Of a stretch of 64,000 bases of DNA, positions 27,541 through 36,118 are shown one piece after another (within the stretch, counting starts at the first letter, position 1; each line of letters opens with the position of its first letter). This DNA is from Acidobacteriota bacterium (lineage in GTDB: Bacteria; Acidobacteriota; Terriglobia; Terriglobales; Acidobacteriaceae). Under the pieces are notes generated by a model. That model had not been told where the DNA came from, did no database searches, and saw nothing but the letters and a program-made list of their open reading frames with translations. The position numbers and the translations under genes were made by a program. The stretch lies in the NCBI GenBank assembly GCA_021792135.1, contig JAJYVF010000018.1, positions 55,254 to 119,253 of the forward strand, written 5' to 3'.

Positions 27541-28731
27541 GTGAAGGTTCGAATCAAAGCGCTGTTGCTGCTGGCTGTTGGCGTTGCAGGTATCGGTCTG
27601 TGGAGAGCCTGGCGAGGCGGCAACGGGATACACGCTTCTTCTGTATCGCACCTGCCGAGCTGGAGTGCGGTACGGGCGGCGAGTTATCTGGACCAGCGCG
27701 AGGTTTCGTGGCAGCACTGGCCTCCGGCGCAACAGGATCATGGAACGATCTGTATCTCCTGCCATACTGTCGTCCCCTATGCCCTGGCGCGGCCGGTGCT
27801 TCGGCGAGGCCTCGGGGAGACAGGGATGACTGCGGGGGAGCAGACCATGCTGCGCAGCCTGGACACACGGGTGACGCACTGGTCCGAGGTGAGCCCTTTC
27901 TACAGCGATGCGAAAGCGGGTCCCGGCAAATCGGCAGAGTCGCGCGCCACCGAAGCTGTGCTCAATGCGGTCATTTTGGCGAGCTACGATGCGGATCGTG
28001 GCCAACTGCGTTCGGTGACGCGCACCGCGTTTGAGGAAGCCTGGGCGCTGCAGTTGAAATCGGGGGAGGACGCGGGCGGCTGGCAGTGGCAGGACTTTCA
28101 CCTGGCTCCCTGGGAGTCGGCGTCTTCCGCCTATCAAGGCGCGGCGATGCTGGCGATCGCGGTCGAAGAAGCTCCGGATCACTATGCTGACGAGGCGCAG
28201 ATTGCGACAAACCTGGAGCTTCTGGAGGCCTATCTCAAACGCCAATATCCGTCGGAGCCGCTGATCGGTCAGCTCTATGTCCTGTGGGCGTCTGCATGGA
28301 TGCCGCGGCTTCTGGATGCCAGCCAGCGAGCGCAACTGGAGGGCAGGATCGACGCTCTGGGGCAAGCTGACGGAGGATGGTCGCTGTATTCGCTGGATGC
28401 AAAGGAAAGCTGGAATCACCTTCAGGAGCTTTCGGCCAGCGATGGCTGCGCTACGGCTCTGGTGGTTCTGGCGCTGGAACAATCTGGAGTCAGCCGACAG
28501 GACGCAGCGCTGCGGCGCGGCGTGGCGTGGCTGCAACATCATCAGTACGAGGATGGCAGTTGGCGTGCTGCCTCGCTGAACAAGAACCGCAATCCGGAAA
28601 CGCAGGTCGGCCGGTTTATGAGCGACGCCGCAACCGGGTATGCATCCCTGGCGCTGGAGATGTACCAGAGCACTTCAGCCCGGAGACCGGCTCCGGCAGA
28701 AAAGCTCCAGGCGGGGTGGACCGGAAAGTGA
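27541..28731 (+). CDS. Secreted c-type heme protein with squalene-cyclase-like repeats
   Basis: 396 aa from GTG 27541, which places a signal anchor (KALLLLAVGVAGIGLW) at residues 6-21; an upstream GTG at 27499 would bury it. One covalent heme c site CISCH is at 71-75. The rest is alpha-helical with repeat motifs GQADGGWSLYS (about 275-285) and QYEDGSWRAAS (about 335-345), the QW-like pattern of the prenyltransferase/squalene-hopene cyclase toroid. No cyclase DxDD is visible, so cyclase activity is doubtful. It may be a periplasmic electron carrier or binding protein on a toroid scaffold. Motifs are certain; function unknown. Confidence 0.7.
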   Translation: MKVRIKALLLLAVGVAGIGLWRAWRGGNGIHASSVSHLPSWSAVRAASYLDQREVSWQHWPPAQQDHGTICISCHTVVPYALARPVLRRGLGETGMTAGEQTMLRSLDTRVTHWSEVSPFYSDAKAGPGKSAESRATEAVLNAVILASYDADRGQLRSVTRTAFEEAWALQLKSGEDAGGWQWQDFHLAPWESASSAYQGAAMLAIAVEEAPDHYADEAQIATNLELLEAYLKRQYPSEPLIGQLYVLWASAWMPRLLDASQRAQLEGRIDALGQADGGWSLYSLDAKESWNHLQELSASDGCATALVVLALEQSGVSRQDAALRRGVAWLQHHQYEDGSWRAASLNKNRNPETQVGRFMSDAATGYASLALEMYQSTSARRPAPAEKLQAGWTGK

Positions 28732-28848
28732 GTTAAGATACTTACTACTCTTTCCAGTTCTCATTCTGATTCCCAGGTCCAATTCACCGGGTTTGCCAAA
28801 GTCCCGGAGGGTATGGGGAGAGTTCCCCGGCAGATCGGTAGGTTATCG

Positions 28849-29316
28849 ATGCAGGAAAAGCGAATAAGGCTTGCCGATGGTTTCCTGGCTGTTTTCCCCG
28901 AGTTAACAGCCGATCAGGTGAATCGCGCGACTTCACCCACGGTGCAGAGCCGGAATTCTGTGACTGGAGTCACGCTGCCGGGGGTGGTTGAAGGGGAAGT
29001 TGGCATCAGCATAGAAGTCGAGGATGTTTCCAGGTTCAATTTATTCCTGGGTTTGCCTGGTTCTCCGAGAGCGCCAGCATTGTCTCCAGCGACGGCGAGG
29101 CCGCCTGGCCTTCGAAACTTAACCGCCGAATGCGCGCAGACCATTGGTGCTCCCAATCTCCGCCCGGTCAGGCATCGCTCACATGCAAATGGCCGAACTC
29201 GATGTCTCAGTATGGGGCTCCCTCTCAGCTCAGATTTACTATTCAGTGATTGCCATCACCGCTTTCCGGGGCAGGGTGACCCACAATGCGCTATCGCGGG
29301 ACTTTGCGAATGCTGA
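28849..29316 (+). pseudogene. Degenerate acyl carrier protein
   Basis: Residues 1-63 from ATG 28849 read like a carrier protein: FPELTADQVNRATSPTVQS, then RNSVTGVTLPGVVEGEVG, ISIEVEDVSRF. The usual W-D-S phosphopantetheine motif appears as R-N-S (Ser37 kept); CGG for TGG and AAT for GAT are single-base changes. Conserved acidic residues of helix II are also replaced (VVEGEVG where VVEEEFG is expected). Past about 29040 the frame stays open to 29316 but no longer looks like a carrier protein. Either a decayed gene or a diverged one that may still be modified. The intact carrier protein of the next operon is at 31500. Confidence 0.5.
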
Positions 29317-29566
29317 ACGGGCTGCGTCAGGAAGTCGCAAATGAGTACTGTCATGAACGACGTGTGATGCGAAGCACTGGGCAGCTTCCTTCCGGTCTTT
29401 GCGCAGGTCACCTGTGCGGATCTTCTGCACGCTCCCAGAGCGTGGTTCCATCACCCCATTGGGCTGTCTTTCATGCTCGCAAGCCCGCACAGCAGACCCG
29501 CTGCGCAGCTCCCCGGGCAGTTCGCACTCCACAAACCAACCCGGCATTCAGGTCGAGCTTCGTTCT
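29041..29566. other. Apparently non-coding stretch upstream of asnB
   Basis: No frame in this ~525-bp segment gives a recognisable protein on either strand, apart from the open tail of the degenerate carrier protein. It has the look of decayed coding sequence. It must contain the promoter for the asnB operon, but no convincing -35/-10 pair stands out. Confidence 0.4.
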
Positions 29567-31519
29567 ATGTGCGGTATTGCGGGAATACTACAACTGAATG
29601 GCGGTCCGGCTGACCGTGAGCAGCCCTGCCGGATGATTCGGACTCTGCTGCATCGTGGCCCCGATGCGCACGATGCCTATGTCTGCGGCCCGGTCGCCTT
29701 GGCCCATGCACGGCTGAGCATCATCGACCTTCAGGGCGGGGCGCAGCCGATGTCCACGAGGGACGGCCGCCTGTGGATCACCTTCAACGGCGAGATCTTT
29801 AATTACGTCGAGCTTCGTCAGGAACTGCTCGGCAAAGGACATCATTTCGCCACTCGGTCCGACACGGAGGTGATTCTCAACGCCTACCGCGAATATGGCG
29901 AAGATTGTGTTCACCACTTGAACGGCCAATGGGCTTTTGCGATTTGGGACGAAGCCGCGCGGAAGCTTTTCCTGTCGCGCGATCGGATCGGCATCCGGCC
30001 GCTCTTCTACACGCAGACTCGGGACAGCCTCCTTTTTGCCTCGGAGATCAAGGCGCTGCTGACCTGTCGGGATGTGCCCGCGGAAATCGACCTCCAGGGG
30101 CTCGATCAGATCTTTACCTTCTGGGTGACCCTGGCTCCGCGAACGGCGTTTAAGAATATCCTGCAGCTGCCGCCGGGGTGCTCGCTCACCGTGCAGGGTG
30201 GGGAAGTACGGATGCGCCCCTACTGGTCCTTGTCCTATGCGGAAAGCGCAGACTGCGGCGACCCCGACGAGAAGGTGCTGGCCCGCGAGTTGCTGGGCCT
30301 GCTCGAGGACGCGACGCGAATCCGGCTTCGCTCCGATGTGCCGGTAGGTGCTTATCTGAGCGGCGGCATAGACTCCACAGTGATCACGGCCCTGGTGAAG
30401 AAGATTGCGAATGACCGGCTGCGCAGCTTCTCCATCGCCTTCGAGGACGGCGAGTTCGACGAAAGGCGCTATCAGGAAGAGGCCAGTGGCTTCCTTCATA
30501 CGCAGCACAGCAACGTATGCTGCGCCGGCTCCGATATTGCACGGGTCTTCCCTGAAGTTATCTGGCACACGGAGCAGCCGGTGATTCGCACGGCGCCCGC
30601 ACCCATGTTCCTTCTGTCGAAGCTGGTGCGCGAGAGTGGCTTTAAGGTGGTGCTCACAGGCGAAGGTGCGGACGAGGTTCTGGGGGGCTACGACATCTTC
30701 AAGGAAGCGAAGATCCGGCGGTTCTGGGGCCGCAATCCGGAGTCGCGCTGGCGACCGCTGCTCCTGAAACGTCTCTATCCCTACATGGAGAACATCCAAC
30801 GCCAGCCGGTGGCTTATCTTCGACAGTTTTTTCGGATCACTGCAGAGGATCTGGCGAATCCCTTTTTTTCCCATCTGCCGCGCTGGCATCTCACAGCAAA
30901 GATCAAGCAGCTGTTCTCCGCGGAGATGCGGGATGCCATTGCGGGCTGCGATGGGATGGGGGAGATGGCAAGCTCGCTTCCTGCGGCCTATGATGGCTGG
31001 ACGTACTTCGCACAGGCCGAATATCTGGAAGCGAAGTATCTTCTGCCCGGGTACATTCTGTCTTCCCAGGGAGATCGCATGGGCATGGCCAATTCGGTGG
31101 AGGGGCGCTACCCCTTCCTCGATTACCGCGTGGTGGAGTTTGCTTCGCGCTTACCGGCGAGGACCAAAATGAAGGCCCTGGATCAGAAGCATCTTCTGAA
31201 GGAGGCTTGCCGCGGGCTGATCCCGGAGTCGATTCTGAGTCGGCCCAAACAGCCGTACCGGGCCCCCGACGGCAAGAGTTTCTTCGGTAATACTGCGGTG
31301 GAGTATGCTGAGGATTTACTGTCACCCGCGGCTTTGCGGGAGAACGGCATCTTCGATGCCCGCGCCGTCACGCTGCTGGTGGATAAGTTCAGGAGCGGAC
31401 GCGCCAGCAGCACAAAAGACAATATGGCCCTGGTGGGTGTTCTTTCCACGCAACTTCTGGCACATCAGTTTACGAATGAAAGCGTAAGGGAATCGATCCA
31501 TGCACACGTTGGATATTGA
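29567..31519 (+). CDS. asnB: Asparagine synthase-like amidotransferase
   Basis: 650 aa; start set at the ATG 29567 because Cys2 of MCGIAG must be the N-terminal nucleophile after Met removal. Glutaminase domain: HRGPDAHD (about 27-34), ITFNGEIFN and RSDTEV. Synthase domain: PP-loop SGGIDST (about 264-270) and LTGEGADEVLGGYD. It would amidate a carboxylate through an acyl adenylate, using Gln. The length and the following carrier protein and acyl ligase match the amidotransferases of exosortase/EPS-type loci and not primary Asn synthesis. No exosortase is in the window. Confidence 0.92.
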   Translation: MCGIAGILQLNGGPADREQPCRMIRTLLHRGPDAHDAYVCGPVALAHARLSIIDLQGGAQPMSTRDGRLWITFNGEIFNYVELRQELLGKGHHFATRSDTEVILNAYREYGEDCVHHLNGQWAFAIWDEAARKLFLSRDRIGIRPLFYTQTRDSLLFASEIKALLTCRDVPAEIDLQGLDQIFTFWVTLAPRTAFKNILQLPPGCSLTVQGGEVRMRPYWSLSYAESADCGDPDEKVLARELLGLLEDATRIRLRSDVPVGAYLSGGIDSTVITALVKKIANDRLRSFSIAFEDGEFDERRYQEEASGFLHTQHSNVCCAGSDIARVFPEVIWHTEQPVIRTAPAPMFLLSKLVRESGFKVVLTGEGADEVLGGYDIFKEAKIRRFWGRNPESRWRPLLLKRLYPYMENIQRQPVAYLRQFFRITAEDLANPFFSHLPRWHLTAKIKQLFSAEMRDAIAGCDGMGEMASSLPAAYDGWTYFAQAEYLEAKYLLPGYILSSQGDRMGMANSVEGRYPFLDYRVVEFASRLPARTKMKALDQKHLLKEACRGLIPESILSRPKQPYRAPDGKSFFGNTAVEYAEDLLSPAALRENGIFDARAVTLLVDKFRSGRASSTKDNMALVGVLSTQLLAHQFTNESVRESIHAHVGY

Positions 31520-31760
31520 GGGAGAAATCCGCAGCTTCGTGATCACGAATTTCCTCTTCGGTCAGTCACTCGACCTGCAACCGGCTGACTCGCTGCTGGA
31601 AAAGGGAATCATAGACTCCACCGGCGTTCTCGAACTGATTAGTTTCCTCGAGGATCGGTATGCCATTAAGGTGGCAGACGACGAAGTGATCCCCGAGAAT
31701 TTGGACTCTTTACGAAACGTCGCTGCGTATCTGACGAAGAAGCTCAGCTCTCCCGTATAG
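31500..31760 (+). CDS. Acyl carrier protein
   Basis: 86 aa; starts 20 bp inside the end of asnB. Carrier-protein fold with the attachment Ser40 in EKGIIDSTGVLELI, where Thr replaces the usual Leu or Met after Ser, followed by FLEDRYAIKVADDEVIPENLDSL. The GIIDSTG variant is typical of carrier proteins paired with stand-alone AMP ligases. It likely carries an acyl or aminoacyl group loaded by the ligase at 31769. Confidence 0.9.
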   Translation: MHTLDIEGEIRSFVITNFLFGQSLDLQPADSLLEKGIIDSTGVLELISFLEDRYAIKVADDEVIPENLDSLRNVAAYLTKKLSSPV

Positions 31761-31768
31761 AAGGAATT

Positions 31769-33355
31769 ATGCAGGTTGAAGAGTTTCTGGAACACAGCGC
31801 GGATCTGTATGCAGATAAGGTAGCCCTAATCTGTGGAAGCCAGCGCCTGACCTACGGGCAGCTGGAGAGTGAAGCGAACCGGCTCGCCCATGCGCTGCTC
31901 TCCGCCGGCGTTCGACGCGGCGATCGGGTCGTGATCTTTCTGCCAAATTCAGTGGAAGCGGTTCTTGCCATCTTTGCCACCCTGAAAGCGGGAGCGGTCT
32001 TCGTGATCGTCAACCCGACAACGAAGGCTGACAAGCTGACTTACATCCTGAATAACTGCCGCGCGTCAGCGATGATTGTGGGCGGAGGACGGCTGGCGGC
32101 GGATTCCGATGTTTGGGCCTCCACGCCGTACCTGCAGTCCATCTTCATGGCAGGGGCGAGCGTGGCCCACACCGCGGCGATCGAGGCTGCGAACAAGCAG
32201 TTGCTGCGCGTTGAGGAGATTCGGCAAAGTCCCGGCAACGTGACGAGGCCGGCAAAGAGCTGTATCGACATCGATCTCGCCGCGCTGATCTACACGTCAG
32301 GGTCAACGGGGCACCCCAAAGGCGTAATGGTCACCCACCTGAACATCGTTTCGGCCGCTACCTCGATTACTACCTATCTCGAAAATTCCGCGGACGACGT
32401 CGTCATCAACTTCCTTCCGCTGGCCTTCGACTACGGCCTCTATCAGTTGCTGATGATGTTCAAAGTGAGCGGCACCCTGGTGTTGCATGACTCCTTCGCG
32501 TTCCCGAACACGGTCCTCGAGAAGATCGTTCGCGAGGGCGTAACCGGGCTTCCGATCGTCCCTACGGTCTCGGCCATGCTGCTGCAGATGGATCTGTCAA
32601 AGTTCCGCTTTCCGAAGCTGCGTTACATCAGCAACACGGCTGCCGCCCTGCCGGTTGAGCATATCCGGAAGCTGCGTGCGCTTTTCCCGCAAGTCAGGCT
32701 GTATTCGATGTATGGCCTCACGGAATGCAAGCGGGTATCCTATCTTCCGCCGGACCAGCTTGACATCCGACCGAACTCGGTGGGGCGCGGAATGCCGAAT
32801 GAAGAAGTCTACATTGTAGACGAACTTGGCAACCGAGTCGGACCGGGGGTGGTCGGGGAACTCGTCATCCGGGGCGCGAACGTAATGAAGGGCTACTGGG
32901 AGCTGCCAGAAGAAACCGACCTCTGCCTCAGACCGGGTCCGCTGCCGGGCGAGAAGGTTCTCCACAGCGGCGATCTGTTCCGCGCCGATGAGGAAGGCTA
33001 TCTGTATTTTGTCGGGCGCAAGGACGACATCATCAAGACGCGGGGTGAGAAGGTGAGCCCGCGCGAAGTGGAGGATGTCATTTATGCGCTGGATGGCGTG
33101 GCGGAAGTCGCGGTGATAGGCGTCCCGGATCCAATTCTGGGCAGCGCCATCAAGGCGGTGCTCACAATTCGTCCCGGTGTCCACTTGTCTGCGCAGGATG
33201 TGTTGCGCCATTGCTCCACGCGACTCGAGGATTTTATGATTCCCCGACTGGTCGAGTTCCGGGCGTCGCTGCCCAAGACGGAATCCGGGAAGATCAGCAA
33301 ACGGCTGATCAGGGAAGAGCAGAAGAGCAGCCTGCAGATGACATGCGCAGGATAA
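31769..33355 (+). CDS. AMP-dependent acyl ligase (carrier-protein/CoA type)
   Basis: 528 aa, begins 8 bp after the carrier protein stop (GAAGGA site). ANL superfamily: IYTSGSTGHPKGVMVTH (174-190), YSMYGLTECKR (A5), HSGDLF (A7), GRKDDIIKTRGEKVSPREVE (A8) and the C-terminal lysine in PKTESGKISKRL. Resembles the acyl-CoA ligases of exosortase A-associated clusters, which activate an acid for transfer to a carrier protein. With asnB and the NAD-synthase-like gene it makes a three-step activation and amide-formation module. Confidence 0.92.
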   Translation: MQVEEFLEHSADLYADKVALICGSQRLTYGQLESEANRLAHALLSAGVRRGDRVVIFLPNSVEAVLAIFATLKAGAVFVIVNPTTKADKLTYILNNCRASAMIVGGGRLAADSDVWASTPYLQSIFMAGASVAHTAAIEAANKQLLRVEEIRQSPGNVTRPAKSCIDIDLAALIYTSGSTGHPKGVMVTHLNIVSAATSITTYLENSADDVVINFLPLAFDYGLYQLLMMFKVSGTLVLHDSFAFPNTVLEKIVREGVTGLPIVPTVSAMLLQMDLSKFRFPKLRYISNTAAALPVEHIRKLRALFPQVRLYSMYGLTECKRVSYLPPDQLDIRPNSVGRGMPNEEVYIVDELGNRVGPGVVGELVIRGANVMKGYWELPEETDLCLRPGPLPGEKVLHSGDLFRADEEGYLYFVGRKDDIIKTRGEKVSPREVEDVIYALDGVAEVAVIGVPDPILGSAIKAVLTIRPGVHLSAQDVLRHCSTRLEDFMIPRLVEFRASLPKTESGKISKRLIREEQKSSLQMTCAG

Positions 33356-33424
33356 GCGGGACTCGGATTCCGCCCTGCGGTGGCGCACCGCTGCGCGGCA
33401 CAATTGTCATTCAAAGGATTGTTT

Positions 33425-34447
33425 ATGCCCATGTCAGGACTCAGCGCTTCCGAACTTCTGCGGATCGATCCAGCCCGGGAAACCGACCGCGTTGCCCGGG
33501 CTGTTCGGGATCTGGTCTTCACGCAGTTCCGAAAAAAGGGCGCCATCATTGGCGTCTCCGGGGGGATTGACAGCAGCGTAGTTGCAGCGATCTGCGCCCG
33601 CGCTCTGGGGGAAGACCGCGTCGTCGCTCTTTTCATGCCGGAATCGGAGTCTTCATCGGAGAGCCTCAGACTGGGCCGACTGCTGACCGAGAGCCTCGGC
33701 ATCCGTTCGGTGCTTGAGAGCATCACGCCGATTCTCGAGGGCGCAGGCTGTTATCGACGTCGCGACGATGCGATCCGAACCGTGGTGCCGGAGTACGGCG
33801 AAGGATATAAATGCAAGATCACTCTGCCCGATCTGCTGATTGAGGACCGTTACGCGGTCTTCTCCATCGTGGTGCAGGCCCCGTCAGGTGAGACCAGAAA
33901 AGTGCGGCTGTCGCTGGAGGCGTACCTGGGTATCATTGCGGCCAGCAATTTCAAGCAGAGAACCCGAAAGATGATTGAGTACTACTATGCCGACACGCTG
34001 AATTGTGCCGTTGCAGGCACTCCCAATCGCCTGGAATTCGATCTGGGATTCTTCGTTAAGGGGGGTGATGGTGCGGCCGATTTCAAGCCCATCGCGCATC
34101 TTTATAAGTCCCAGGTATATCAACTGGCTGAGTATCTCAATATCCCCGCGGAGATTCAGCTCCGGGCTCCCACAACCGATACTTATTCTCTGGCTCAGTC
34201 GCAGGAGGAGTTTTACTTCGCGATGCCCCTGGAGCAGATGGATGTTTGCCTGTACGCGAAAGACCACCAGATGCAACCGGCGGAAGTGGCACCCCTCCTG
34301 GATTTGACTGAAACCCAGGTAAGACGAGTCTTTGCTTCGATCGAAGCGAAGCGCAGGAATGCGCGTTATCTCCATATGGCGCCCGTTATCTTTTCGAACG
34401 ATTGCGCGGAGAAGGACGGGGGCGTCTGCAGGCACGGCTTAGAGTAA
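33425..34447 (+). CDS. NAD synthase-like ATP-dependent amidoligase
   Basis: 340 aa from ATG 33425 with AAAGGA about 10 bp upstream. N-type ATP pyrophosphatase: PP-loop GVSGGIDSS (43-51), then a long insertion and TPNRLEFDLGFFVKGGDGAADFKPIAHLYKSQVYQLAEYL, similar to NadE. It lacks an N-terminal glutaminase domain, so it would use ammonia. A cysteine pair occurs near the C-terminus (NDCAEKDGGVC). True NAD synthesis is possible, but its place after asnB-carrier-ligase suggests amidation of another substrate. No other NadE is seen here. Confidence 0.8.
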   Translation: MPMSGLSASELLRIDPARETDRVARAVRDLVFTQFRKKGAIIGVSGGIDSSVVAAICARALGEDRVVALFMPESESSSESLRLGRLLTESLGIRSVLESITPILEGAGCYRRRDDAIRTVVPEYGEGYKCKITLPDLLIEDRYAVFSIVVQAPSGETRKVRLSLEAYLGIIAASNFKQRTRKMIEYYYADTLNCAVAGTPNRLEFDLGFFVKGGDGAADFKPIAHLYKSQVYQLAEYLNIPAEIQLRAPTTDTYSLAQSQEEFYFAMPLEQMDVCLYAKDHQMQPAEVAPLLDLTETQVRRVFASIEAKRRNARYLHMAPVIFSNDCAEKDGGVCRHGLE

Positions 34448-34628
34448 GTTCAGGGCCGGGAAGCTGGCGCAAATGTGATACTCGATCCGGTGCAGACAGG
34501 GTTTGGAGACAGGAGTTGGCCGGTCAACCTGTTCTGAAACGTCCAGAATCAGATCGGCCATTGTGATTTCCCGATAGAAGGTTTAACCGCTTTAGTTAGT
34601 CGGCCGAACTGATCGTCTGATAAGGGCC

Positions 34629-35858
34629 GTGAGCTGGAACACCGATTGTAGCTTGAGTCATGCGCGACCATGCAGATCAAGGAAATTGGACTTCGCGGGG
34701 TGCGGCTTGAGCAATGATTGCCCCGAACGCGAACTTCTGCTTGCGATCATCCGGTGCCCGATTTCGAAACAGGATGAGGAAAGGATCGCGCGCCTTGTGT
34801 CGAAAGTTCGAAATTGGGAACTGGTTCTCCAACTCGGTCGCGTACATCGCGTCCTGCCAATGCTGTTTTCTGCTATCAGGTTTTCAGGTATATGCCTGCC
34901 TCATGCGATTGAGTCGCAGTTGCGCAGGGAATACTACAGTAATGCCTTCCATTCCCTTGCAAATACAGCGGAACTCATCGACATCCTGAGGGATTTTGGG
35001 CGCCGCCGCATCGACATACTTCCCCACAAAGGTGTGGTGCTGTCCGCCTCCGCTTATGGCAGCGCTGTGGCGCGACCTGCAGGCGACCTCGATTTGCTGA
35101 TCCACTTTCGCGACCTGCAGGCTGCAACCGAAATACTCCTCGCACGGGGATACAAGCTGACCACGCCACGGCTCGCCGATGGAACACCAGTTGCGTCTGA
35201 AAACCATGAGTATTCATTCGAGCGAGAGGCGGACGGAAGACTGGTCGAATTGCACTGGAAGCTGGAGCTCGTCTTTCGCAGGTCCGGCCCCACCCTCGAC
35301 ATGAGCCGGCTCTCGCCGCACCGTCGATCAATCGTGCTGGCCGGTACCTGCGTTCCGGACCTGGCTGCGGAAATGAAACTATTGATGCTTTGCATGCACG
35401 GCAGCAAGCATGTCTGGTCACGGCTGATATGGATCAGTGATGTCGCCCGGGTGATTGCCACCTCGCCGAATCTCGACTGGGACAGCCTGATCCGGGAAAG
35501 CAGGCGACGTGGTCTTAGCCGCCCTCTTGCCTTGGGGATGCTTCTTGCCCATCGCCTGGCCGGCGCTGAGATTCCGCCCGCACTCCTGTGGAGCTGTGAA
35601 TCGGATAGAGGTGCCTCTGAACTGGCGCATCACATTCAAAGCCAGTTGTTTGAGGCTCCGGGATCGGTACCAAAGGCTCGCGTGCCGTACAATATCCGCC
35701 TTCTGGGGTTTCGTCATCGCGCGAAGGCAGTTCTTTCGGGCGAGTTCCTGCGGCCGAGTGAACGCGATGAGGCTGTGTTGAATCTGCCCCGACCGCTTCG
35801 CCCCTTTTACTTCCTCATTCGCCCGCTTCGGCTTGTATGGGATAAATCGGCTCGCTGA
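34629..35858 (+). CDS. Nucleotidyltransferase family protein (NTP_transf_5 type)
   Basis: 409 aa, GTG start. The DNA-polymerase-beta-like core is seen as RPAGDLDLLI (149-158, D153 and D155), preceded by DILPHKGVVLSASAYGS and followed by the helper segment VELHWKLE. Proteins of this family recur next to EPS/exosortase-type loci, and their nucleotidyl acceptor is unknown. Transcribed in the same direction as the amide module after 181 bp. Could use a small-molecule or protein substrate; the family gives no firm answer. Confidence 0.75.
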   Translation: MSWNTDCSLSHARPCRSRKLDFAGCGLSNDCPERELLLAIIRCPISKQDEERIARLVSKVRNWELVLQLGRVHRVLPMLFSAIRFSGICLPHAIESQLRREYYSNAFHSLANTAELIDILRDFGRRRIDILPHKGVVLSASAYGSAVARPAGDLDLLIHFRDLQAATEILLARGYKLTTPRLADGTPVASENHEYSFEREADGRLVELHWKLELVFRRSGPTLDMSRLSPHRRSIVLAGTCVPDLAAEMKLLMLCMHGSKHVWSRLIWISDVARVIATSPNLDWDSLIRESRRRGLSRPLALGMLLAHRLAGAEIPPALLWSCESDRGASELAHHIQSQLFEAPGSVPKARVPYNIRLLGFRHRAKAVLSGEFLRPSERDEAVLNLPRPLRPFYFLIRPLRLVWDKSAR

Positions 35859-36118
35859 AAGGCGACCGTCGGGGGAGAGGTTACCAATCGGGTCGGCTTT
35901 TTGCTGAAATCCAGGTTAGCATCTGCCGACCGGCCCGTCCGGGACGGCCTCGTCCTCAACTGGCATCTCTGTCTCCGTCTGCAGAGAAGCTCTGGTCTTA
36001 CTCTGTTACTGCTGGATGGAGTTGCTGTTACTAACGATCGGGAACCAGTGGCTCTCGTTCCCAAGAGATACTGTGGAGGTGCTAATATCCTTAGTTTGCC
36101 ATTGGAACGCATGTTATT

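Noticed and set aside
26239..28542. A 767-codon open frame on the minus strand opposite the aldehyde dehydrogenase and heme-protein genes
   Set aside because: No recognisable domain; it mirrors two plus-strand genes with clear motifs and is a by-product of high GC content.
28732..34447. An exosortase / PEP-CTERM sorting system
   Set aside because: The amidotransferase, carrier protein and ligase resemble exosortase-associated genes, but there is no exosortase membrane protein or PEP-CTERM tail in the window.
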